From Mesostigma viride (Eukaryota > Streptophyta > Mesostigmatophyceae > Mesostigmatales > Mesostigmataceae), in contig RPFO01000165.1 of NCBI GenBank assembly GCA_009746045.1, positions 7,285,735 through 7,349,734 on the forward strand: DNA of 64,000 nucleotides, given 5' to 3'. The translations under genes were made by a program, and so were the position numbers. Positions 56,019-64,000 of the stretch are shown in pieces. The first letter of the stretch is position 1; every line of letters begins with the position of its first letter. The notes beneath the pieces were generated by a model, which was not told the DNA's origin, did not search any database, and worked only from the letters and a program-made list of their open reading frames with translations.

Positions 56019-56430
56019 GGAGGAAAATTAGTTAGCATCTTTGACACAGGAGTGTAACTCGCGACTCACACTAACTACTACTTGGAATAATGTATATCAA
56101 TTCAGATCAGTAATTGAGCTTAGCTTGCATGCAGGCCTTATATCAAGGAGACAACCAGATATATTATTATTATCAAGGAGACAACCAGCGCAGGCCAATA
56201 ATCATATCAAGGAGACAAATGGGTGGTAGCAGGATTAGTTAGCATCTTTGACACAGGAGTGCAACTCGCGACTCACCCTAACTACAACTTGGAATAATGT
56301 ATATCAATTCAGATCAGTAATTGAGCTTAGATGGCATGCAGGCCTTATATCAAGGAGACAACCAGATATATTATTCTTATCAAGGAGACAACCAGCGCAG
56401 GCCAGAAATCATATCAAGGAGACAACCAGC
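56019..56430 (+). repeat. 207-bp tandem duplication with embedded MITE ends
   Basis: Units start at about 56019 and 56226 (GGGTGGTAGCAG, then TTAGTTAGCATCTTTGACAC). Each contains several TATCAAGGAGACAA motifs, two of them continuing into ACCAG. Confidence 0.9.
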
Positions 56431-56612
56431 ATCTAGTCTCTATGTACACGTAAGGCAGCCATAATTGCAATGCACAAGGCTACACATTTCCATCACCATT
56501 CATATTCATCATCCTGAAAGACTCAAACACGCGGACAAGATAACGGCAGGCTCGAGCTACCATGGTCCGGATTCTCCCGATTTCCGGCCTGCGCTGGTTG
56601 TCTCCTTGACAC
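56412..56612 (-). mobile_element. About 200-bp MITE with TATCAAGGAGACAACCAG ends
   Basis: The left end TATCAAGGAGACAACCAGC (56412) and right end GCTGGTTGTCTCCTTGA (ending 56609) are inverted repeats. The internal sequence matches the element at 44366-44550 in reverse orientation. There is no coding capacity. Confidence 0.75.
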
Positions 56613-56660
56613 TATGATGATTATCAAGGAGACAACCAGCGCAGGCCAGAAATCGGGCGT
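56560..56660. repeat. Large hairpin of abutting MITE ends
   Basis: CGATTTCCGGCCTGCGCTGG, TTGTCTCCTTGA (56578-56609), a 12-base loop (CACTATGATGAT), then TATCAAGGAGACAACCAGCG, CAGGCCAGAAATCG (56622-56655): two MITE ends meeting head to head with about 32-bp arms. Confidence 0.92.
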
Positions 56661-57490
56661 ATGCTCACATGATACGGCATTGGAATATCCCATGTCTCCA
56701 TCACTTGCACTTTGTGCGCACCGAGCCACCCATGCACTCGCCCACCCATGCAGCCACCTGGCCACCCACCCACACAACTACTCACACACTCACGTGCCCG
56801 TACACCTAAACACCCACCCGTCCACCCACCCAGTGACCCACCCACCCAGCCAGCTGCGCCCGTGCTAACCCACCTTTTATAACCACGCGTGCACCTAGGC
56901 ACCCAACCACCTACCAACCCACTTGGACATCCACCCACCCACCAAGGCACCTGCGCAACCCACGTACCAATCAGGTAATGAGGAGGCATTCACCCATCCG
57001 ATGCGCCAACCACCCAATCACCCAGCCACCTAAACACCCAGCCAGCTGGCCCCATATGCACCCATGCGGCCGCCCACCCTTGACCCACCCACGCACCTAC
57101 AAGTACCCACTCAACCATAGCTCACTCCCCCCACACCCTTATACCCACTGACCCACCCACACATGCATTTTCTCAGCCAGCCAGCCACCTACCTCACCCC
57201 CAACGTGCACAGCCCTTCACCTGCGATAGGTGAGACGGTCCCAACCATAAACCCATCCACGCATCCATATCTGTGCGCGCACCTGTCCATCTACCCGTCC
57301 CTTCGCCCACCCACCCATACAGTCATCTACACATCCACCAGCCACCAACCACCAATGGCCTACCCACCAACCCACCCACCCACACGCATCCCTAACCAAC
57401 CAACCACCAACCCACCACCCTCAATACCGTGCCATTGTTTCACTCACGAATCCAACAACCCACCCACTTCGCAGTATATACGTTGAGGGG
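56645..57490 (-). repeat. TGGG/TGGT-rich dispersed element, copy 2 (inverted)
   Basis: The plus strand is CCCA/CCACC-rich; its reverse complement aligns along nearly its whole length with 17160-17965. It sits between a MITE end and the gene at 57717, and its left end shares GATATTCCAATGCC and GCATACG landmarks with copy 1. Confidence 0.88.
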
Positions 57491-57716
57491 TGCGCGCCAT
57501 CGCCGCGCCAGCGGGACGCTTGTGGCCCTAACCTCGAGCGCGTTATTCGAAACGGCGTGCACCGGTTGGTCCCCTTATCCAAAGTGGTGCAGCGGGAAAC
57601 GCCGTCGACCGAGTTAAAAACGACGACTGGGACGCACGACTTCTGATCACAATGACGCTGGCGTGTTTTACCTACACGCTTTTACCTCCACATTGCCCGG
57701 TTTAGCGTATTCTACG

Positions 57717-58977
57717 ATGGCAGACAACGAAGGGCCACCCCTGACGCTAGAAGAGGCGCGAGCCAAGCTAGACCACGACATGAAAACAGCGGGAATAGGG
57801 CCTGAGAGACGACAGCACATTTTCGACCAGCTCTTTATTAAAGAAAACCTGGCTAAGCTCCCGCCGCCCGTACAGCAGGGCGTTCCCTTGGTTTGGGACG
57901 CCAACGACCTAAGGATTGTTCGCCGGTGGGCGTACACAAACTTTGCGAGGCTGGCTAACTATGGGGACAAGGGCACGGCGAGGCTGCCAGGGGGCCGCGG
58001 CTACTTGCCGACGCTGCCGAACCTAAAGGCATTAGTTGAGATGGTTTACCCTGTGCCGTGGCTGGCTGCCGCCGAAGGCGGGGAGCCTGTCGACTGGTCC
58101 TTCGTGGCCAAGTGAGTGGCTTGCATATGAGGTTATCTTGTCGTTTTGTTTGCAACTGTCTTTCGTCAATTCATTTATGCCAGCACGTGTATATTGCTTT
58201 TTTGTCTTCTCTTGTAACCGGGCTGCAGCCGGAAAGGTAACACGGCTTCACGTGACTTCGTTACCTGGCTTGTTTATCACACACACTTTTGAGCCCCACA
58301 CTGTCGTTTTTACCAGCCATGCCGGTCATCGAGGCGCGCCCAGCCAGCCGGCAGCGCCCCGCCAGCCGCCGGCGCCCAAGCAACCAGAACAACAAACAGT
58401 ACAGCCCGACTGGTCGTGGGCCCACAGGTCCGTGATGCAACACAACTCGCTTTTCCCTTCTTGCAACTGACTAGAGCGTGGGTTTGATTTGTGATTGCAA
58501 TTTGCTGTGTTCACGTGCATTGGTTAGTTGTGTGTCTGCTGTGAAACCCCCCTGAACCTGTGATGCTTGGTACTGTCAACTAGTGAATGTCGTGGTCACT
58601 GCTCATGGGGCATGTTCCTGACATGCTTTCACATTGTCCTGCATTTGATGCGACCTACGCTGTGTGACTTGTTTAGGGGCACCGAGAAGGAGTCACCGCG
58701 CCCCTCCAAGGGGAAGGAGCCAGAGGTGGTGATGGACTCACCCACGCATGCGGGGAACCCGCCACCCATCAGGTTGGCTAGTGCGTCACCCACGCCCGCC
58801 CCGGCGCACACGCCGCAGAAGCGGGCAAGCGAGGACGAGGGCGCGGCCCAGACGCGTGTTCAGGAGCGCCACGCGCTACTTAAGCGGCTAGACGAGTTGT
58901 TAGAGCAGCAGAATAGCGTGCTTCAGGTCCACGGCCACCGCCTGGATGCGGGCCTGGACCTTCTTCGATTGGTCTGA
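57717..58977 (+). CDS. Unidentified three-exon gene with foldback-truncated coiled coil
   Basis: Exons: 57717-58111, 58317-58427 and 58677-58977 (TGA at 58975); donors GTGAGT and GTCCGT, acceptors TTACCAG and TGTTTAG; phases agree, 268 codons. It begins MADNEGPPLTLEEARAKLDH and has a compact domain (residues 1-131, with WDANDLRIVRRWAYTNFARL), a Pro/Gln linker (about 132-168), a charged Ser/Pro region and a helical end (RHALLKRLDELLEQQ NSVL). I do not recognise the family. From base 58923 the sequence turns into the antisense of the gene's own 3' part, so the last 17 or so residues (VHGHRLDAGLDLLRLV and neighbours) are not ancestral. In antisense the lost end reads as a coiled coil containing QLGVNLDLARELSDQSKKVQ. 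The copy is therefore probably 3'-truncated or the assembly is wrong here. Confidence 0.65.
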
Positions 58978-59152
58978 CAGCTCCCTCGCCAGGTCCAAGT
59001 TGACCCCCAGCTGCCTGAGCACGCTATTCTGCTGCTCTAACAACTCGTCTAGCCGCTTAAGTAGCGCGTGGCGCTCCTGAACACGCGTCTGGGTCGCGCC
59101 CTCGTCCTCGCTTGCCCGCTTCTGCGGCGTGTGCGCCGGGGCGGGCGTGGGT
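58786..59152. repeat. Inverted duplication (foldback) of the gene's last exon
   Basis: Arm 1 (58786-58922, plus) and arm 2 (59020-59152, minus) are about 135 bp with one or two differences noticed (GCGCGGCCC against GCGCGACCC). The spacer of about 97 bp is antisense to sequence that would follow arm 1 in an intact gene. Confidence 0.93.
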
Positions 59153-59300
59153 GAAGGCTATGCACATATTTACAAGGCTGGCCATGCTGGAGGGATGATG
59201 AAGACATATGAGGTGCGTGGCCACCCCTTTGTACTTTGTAAACATACTCTGCATGGTTTTGGTGCATGTTGGATGGCATATTAAGTGGCACTGTGGGGTT
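59153..59300. other. Sequence after the foldback
   Basis: Non-coding. Similarity to the gene's exon stops at about 59152, which marks the outer breakpoint. Confidence 0.5.
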
Positions 59301-59840
59301 ACTAACTTACTGAGTGGTCCTTAGCGCCTTGTTGTCATGTGGTCATATAGGAAACCGATCAACTTGAGCAGTTCTTGTCGCAATGACCCCCCACATTGAG
59401 CATGCGTTGCCGTCAGCGTGCAAGAGTTGATTATGTGTGCTTTGGTCAGTTTGCAGATGTCTTTGATGAAGAAGGAGGTGCTAGTGTGGCTAAATGGTTA
59501 CTCTAATTTCCTTGTAGCGTCTACATGGGTGGCCGTCTTGGAATGGTTGTAACTTGGGCAGTTCTTGTCAGAATGGCGTCAAACCTTGAACATAGGAGGT
59601 ACCATATGTGCAGAGAATGGTAGTATGTGGTTTGGCCAGTTTTCATGAGGCTTCGATGTATAAAGGGGTGTTAGTGTGGTTAAGTACTAGCTAAAACCTC
59701 CCTTAGCTTCGTCACAGGTGGCAATCTAGGAATATCCATCAAATAGGGCTGCGCTTGTCAGAATGACCTGAAAATTTGGGGCTGCATGTCCCCCAACCTC
59801 TAGTATTTGGGAATATATGATTTGGCCCTATTCCATGTGT
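59300..59840 (+). repeat. About 180-bp degenerate repeats, three units
   Basis: AGTTCTTGTC(G/A)(C/G)AATG and related GCGCTTGTCAGAATGACC occur near 59373, 59558 and 59750. They are followed at similar distances by TTTGG(T/C)CAGTTT and GTGCTAGTGTGG/GTGTTAGTGTGG in the first two. The units are old and have many indels. Confidence 0.6.
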
Positions 59841-60312
59841 TTATGATTTGATAATTTTTTTTTTCATTAAAAAAGTACCCTTTTTGCGGGAAAATCCATC
59901 AATGTGTGTAAACATGATTATTTTGTGCTCAAAATTAGGTAGCATTTCTCAAAAGTCAGGGAACTATATGGGAATATATGATTTGGTCCCAATATGTTTG
60001 CCCACTGCCCTAGGAAAAATGTGACTAGAATAGCGTCTTTTTCTATTTTTAGCGCGTTACCGGTGCCCTGTGGGGGCTAGTACCCCCCCCAAGTGGCTGG
60101 AAATTTTTTTTTTTATCATATTAATGGTCCCCAATCATCATTGGATTTTTAGCACATGCATAGGTATGGTTTCCAGAAAAGTGCCCTTTAGGGGTGTCCC
60201 CTCCCCTTAATAAACTATTTTCAGAGAAATCCGATTATGACACTTGAGCTCCCAAGAAAACCAGCATTTGATTGAAAACAATGAGTAGAGCCCCTGCCAA
60301 AGGCAGGTTTAA
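59841..60312. other. AT-rich spacer, no gene recognised
   Basis: GGGAATATATGATTTGG recurs (59811 and 59970). AATAAACTATTTTCAGAGAA, then ATCCGA, at about 60210 is repeated at 63512. No exon is seen. Confidence 0.5.
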
Positions 60313-62066
60313 TGTCCAAAAACCAAATGTCCTCATTTGAGGACATAGTCCTCGTTTGAGACGGGGGGGGTCAGGGGCGCGGTTTTGGCGCCAAATTTGG
60401 TCCCAGGGTCACTTGGTGGGTTTTGGCGCGAAACTGGGATAGGTCCTGAGCGCGCCAAGCCCCTGGGGTCGACAGGGGTCGACCGTACCTGGAAAATATG
60501 AGGCGACGAAAAGTACCTACAATAGCAAGAACATCGCAATGCAATCTGTTTTGTCGAGTGGCGGCTATGGGGTCGTGCCAGTTCCGAGGCTTGCCTGAAT
60601 GTTATAGGGCATTATTTTGCCCCGGACGAAGACAGCATTTTAGACCGTCATCTAGTGATTTCGAAGATGCTCTTCTTCACGTGCAGGTGCTTTGTATACG
60701 TCGAAAATTTTGTTCATGAATGGATTTTGGCATTGTTGAAGAAAATCTGAGAGCTACGTAGATCGCATGATAGGTCACTTCGCAGTTCGGTTTTACAATT
60801 TCTTTTTCCGCCCAGGCGCTGCGGATATCGCGAGTATGGGTTATGGTACGCTTCTGGGCTTATGGGCGACATGGGGAGAAGAGGGACCTGGACAGTTGCA
60901 TGCGTCAAAGAGTCTCTATTTTTTCGTCGTGATGTCGCAGTCGCGCCTGGCGAAAACCAGGGCGAGCGCGAGCCATATTTTTCTTTTGCCGCAAGGTTGG
61001 GTGCTTCCCACGAGTCACCGTCCTTTAATATATATTTCTTGAGCTGGCCCGCGCAGCTGGCGGCCTGGGCGCACGTCAAGAACAAGGTTCCGACTGTCAT
61101 TCTCAACCGCATCGTTCTAAGTAAGCGTGTTAACCGGATTGTAACCTATAACTCCCGCAGACGTGATTATTCCGGTTGCTTTCAACGCCCAACTTCGTGG
61201 TCTTGATTACGTTTATGTCCGGGGAATAACGGAAGTTTGCTGGGCGGTACTTTCTTTTCCCGTTGCGTCACTGAAAAGGTAAACGGCCTTGCGTTATCAA
61301 AACAGCAACAAGTAAAAGTCGCTGTGCTTAATTGCGATGTGGTAGTTTGGTTCAACACATATACTGCCTTGTTGCTGAGAAGTTTTTCAAGGCTTGCTGG
61401 TATGTTGCCCATATGTTTCTAATGCTTCAACTCATGTCCAAGTGATCAAGACTGGCTTGGAAACTTGAGCTTGTCATGTTAACATTGTGCTTGTGTTACA
61501 ACTTGTGCCTCTTTGCAGTATATGTTTCATATATAACGAAGGGTTCAGCATCATGGTTTAGCACCGTGGTGGCAGCCGAGCCTCTACTAACGATCATGGA
61601 CCTAACCTTGGCAAGTATTTGCTTCATATTTCTCTCTTTGGACTGAGCTAGCTTTACACCTGCTGTTTGGCCTGCACCATGGTCCCTGGCTTCCAGTTAC
61701 ATTTTGTGCCCCCCCCTGGCAGGCTGCAGGGTCTAGGACCGCGAGGGTGTAACATAGACATGTTGTGGGCACCTTGGGTGCATTTTCAGGACCAGCCATG
61801 ACCTGGCCATGCCTTCTTTCTTGGCATATTGTTGGCTTGAGTGCTATTTGGTCACTCGCGTAGCGACCCCCCTGCATTCAAAAATCGTAAACAATTATAC
61901 AATGAGCATATTTCATGGATGTTAAGCATTGCAACTCTTGAACATATCATAAATGAACATGGTTCCATACCGTACCCATGGATGTGTTGACATGTGTTAG
62001 TTATTACAAATGGTATCCATGCTGAAAAATGTCCTCATTTGAGGACATTTTCTTGGTGATTAGACA
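60313..62066. mobile_element. Possible TIR element with TTTAA flanks (1.75 kb)
   Basis: The left end TGTCCAAAAACCAAATGTCC, TCATTTGAGGACAT and the complement of the right end TGTCTAATCACCAAGAAAAT, GTCCTCAAATGAGGACAT are similar inverted termini. Both carry an ATGTCCTCA/TGAGGACAT palindrome (60326-60346 and 62030-62049). TTTAA flanks both sides (60308-60312, 62067-62071). The termini are imperfect and no transposase is recognised, so this is tentative. Confidence 0.45.
60862..61279 (+). CDS. Candidate two-exon coding segment inside the 60.3-62.1 kb element
   Basis: An open frame from ATG 60862 runs through FFRRDVAVAPGENQGEREPY and QLAAWAHVKNKVPTVILNRI to a GTAAGC donor at about 61118. An acceptor CTCCCGCAG before 61160 restores the frame (one base plus two), giving NVIIPVAFNAQLRGLDYVYV, then EVCWAVLSFPVASLK up to a GTAAAC donor at 61279. 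The phase match and composition suggest real exons. I recognise no family; a transposon-encoded or captured gene fragment are both possible. Further exons (for example around 61300-61408) are uncertain. Confidence 0.4.
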
Positions 62067-62071
62067 TTTAA

Positions 62072-63550
62072 GTAGTCATCTCGTCTCCCTCGCATGCAGG
62101 AGCAAGAGCCCCCCGATCCACCCCAGTCCCTGGCGCCATTGCCCTCCTCCCCCGCACTGTCGCCGTTCAGGAAACAAAACTTGATAGGATCACTGTTGCC
62201 CCAATAACAGTGAACAAAGAAAAGAAGAAGAATCCCCCCCCCTCTTCCAGGCAGCCTCGAGGGTAGCCGCTTCCATAAAAAGACCACAAAGTGGGGCGTG
62301 TCGCAACATCTCCTTCATGGCGACTCAGCCCGCACAAGGCTATAATAACCCCCTAAGGGGCCCGACGATAAAAGGTTAGCGAATCCGCGGAGCCGCCTCA
62401 GCAAAATATTATTCCAGATAAAAACCCAGAAAATTCGCATTCCGACGCCACCAGGGTTTGAACCGCTACCTGCCGGGTGCTGAGCGGGGAGAGACGACAA
62501 GGCCAGGCACTGCCACTGCCAGCCGAGACGCCTTTCCGATACTCGGTTCCTTTTGTGGGAATTTTGCAAATATATTTTCTTCCGGAACGCAAGAAATTAG
62601 CCGGCCGCGCGTCACCCTTATATCCCTCGCTGGCCCATATTAACAAAAAAGGGCCGCGCACCAAGCCGAAGGCAGCGCCATGCAGCGCCCTAGGCTGTGG
62701 GCCGCTGACTGACTACCAGCGCAGTCTCATGGAATCCAAATTAATCTATTGACCTTCGCACAGTTTCCGCATTAGCTGCGGACTTCTTAGTCGACATGAT
62801 TGGCTCCGCTGCTGGAATTACCACCAGCAGCCGGGGCGGGGCGCCCAGCCCACTTTCTATGACCACCGAGACGCTGCCCAGCAAGGTGCCAACCAGAACC
62901 ACTTGGCACATTGGTAACGCGAAATTTCCGTTCCGTTCAAACCGCCCCTACCTGCCGTGAAGTCGCAAAACCCGCGACTTCATAGCAGGCAAGGACGGGG
63001 TCTTTGCCTAATTTTCTTTAGCCCCGCCGCCATAGCAGCGAGGCCGCTCATACTGCTTCAGTGAGCACATTCAAAGAAACAATTACGGGTCACAACCCGC
63101 CGACCATGCTTATCAAGCCTACCGTCAAAATGGAAAACGGCAAAACCAGAAATATCCTAACGCTGACAATTTTTTAATTCAGCCAGCCAGCTCATCTGTC
63201 ACACGTCTGAGCTGTCAGGCCATGTGTACTCTTCGAATGCAACCCTGAACACACTACCCAACCAAGCAGCACACCAATCAATTGGTGAGTGCTGGTTACA
63301 TCAGATTTTATTACAGCTTTTTGACGCAACTTCCGTCAGCATTCCACACATGGCCGGCCGTTCAAACAAACGGCGCCTGACTTACAAAAGGCAAAGCTAG
63401 TTGCCAGTATAGGATTCCCCGGTAAACAACAAGTCGTCCCCATTCGTCTAACAAGCCTCTCTGCATGTACAGCCACAAGGTTGTGGCGGCCCTTTCTTTC
63501 CCGCATTCTGTTTAATAAACTATTTTCAGAGAAATCCGAGTTTCTTGTAT
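62072..63550. other. No recognisable gene
   Basis: Contains small hairpins: GCTGCTGG/CCAGCAGC around AATTACCA (about 62810-62832) and GAAGTCGC/GCGACTTC around AAAACCC with imperfect outer pairing (about 62945-63000). Short open frames (62398-62752 both strands, 63336-63575 minus) lack known domains. No tRNA or rRNA gene was found. Confidence 0.45.
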
Positions 63551-64000
63551 GCAGGGCAGTGAGCCAGTGAGCCAACTGTGTATTCTATGCTTATTAGTGT
63601 CACAAACATGTCAGTGAGTGAGAAATGGTTGAAACAGCCCTGAAAACCATCAAATCTAGTGGTCACTTACGATCGTGTACGTGCTCTACCGTATTATACC
63701 GTATTATACTTTATACGGACCCTGTGCGTATAAGCGTGTATTACGTATAATGGAACTCTGACCCTGAGGGATCGATGGGTGGGGACACACAATCCTACCG
63801 GTCTAATCTATCTACGACATCAAGCCAACTCTAGTCTAAGCTCTCTACCCTAGCTCTCTTCATGTATTATTTAGTTAGCTAGCTAGGTGCTATGCAATGA
63901 TTGTGGAAATGTTAGGCCATTCGTGGTTGACATGCGTGGACATTCATTTATATTTATTCATTTATTTTTATTCATGGACATTGGCTATTCCGATTTAATG
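63551..64000 (+). repeat. Dispersed repeat R, copy 3 (runs off the window)
   Basis: The left half (63551-63760) matches 46704-46905; the right half (63720-64000) matches 55709-55990 almost exactly. This is the longest copy seen and continues past the right edge. Confidence 0.95.

Noticed and set aside
62430-62500. tRNA gene on the minus strand suggested by GGTTCAAACC
   Set aside because: The arms around the T-loop-like word do not pair as a 5-bp T stem and no acceptor or anticodon arm can be formed.
62800-62850. 18S rRNA fragment suggested by GAATTACC next to GCTGCTGG
   Set aside because: The match is limited to a short word in a hairpin; the neighbouring conserved rRNA sequence is absent.

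Overview
This is eukaryotic nuclear DNA. Genes are split by GT-AG spliceosomal introns, coding exons are GC-rich, and there is no bacterial gene organisation. Broken LINE retrotransposons, foldback elements and minisatellites fill most of the space. A CEP164-like tandem WW protein suggests a species that builds cilia or flagella, and a GT29 sialyltransferase-like enzyme is compatible with a microalga or another protist. I cannot name the species; a flagellated alga is an inference only.

Layout. 1-6027: 49 copies of a 123-bp satellite. 6733-8417 (+): last two exons of a GT29-like gene with minisatellites in the intron and after the stop. 9-21 kb: fragments of two LINE families (A with a TTAA-repeat tail, B with a TTTAA-repeat tail), a 257-bp foldback MITE, a 1.3-kb TGGG-rich element and a 1,741-bp piggyBac-like element bounded by TTAA. 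21962-25230 (-): three 3' exons of an unidentified Ser/Gly-rich, helical protein. 25.4-31.5 kb: a minisatellite mixing three unit types, then 17-bp and 83-bp arrays up to 33.6 kb. 37220-45333 (+): an eight-exon CCR4/nocturnin-type exonuclease-endonuclease-phosphatase (EEP) gene, 718 codons. 45-48 kb: LINE and dispersed-repeat debris. 48577-54243 (+): a six-exon gene for a 505-residue protein with two CEP164-type WW modules. 55-57.5 kb: a nest of repeats and MITE ends, including an inverted copy of the 17-kb TGGG element. 57717-58977 (+): a three-exon gene whose coiled-coil end has been replaced by its own antisense sequence through a foldback. 60.3-62.1 kb: a possible TIR element holding two candidate coding exons.

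The genes show no sign of a shared pathway: glycan sialylation, mRNA deadenylation-type nuclease, cilium-base scaffold, and two unknowns.

The most striking pattern is how intron edges are built. At more than ten splice sites in four genes, a short segment spanning the exon-intron border (exon edge plus donor, or acceptor plus exon edge) is tandemly repeated into the intron, from one decayed copy to seven near-perfect ones. The best cases are WW-gene exon 3 (four acceptor-side and four donor-side copies), WW exon 5, EEP exons 2, 4, 5, 6 and 8, the minus-strand gene, and the 79-bp units starting exactly at a GT29-gene donor. The exon models were joined by hand from motif homology and phase agreement and have no transcript support.
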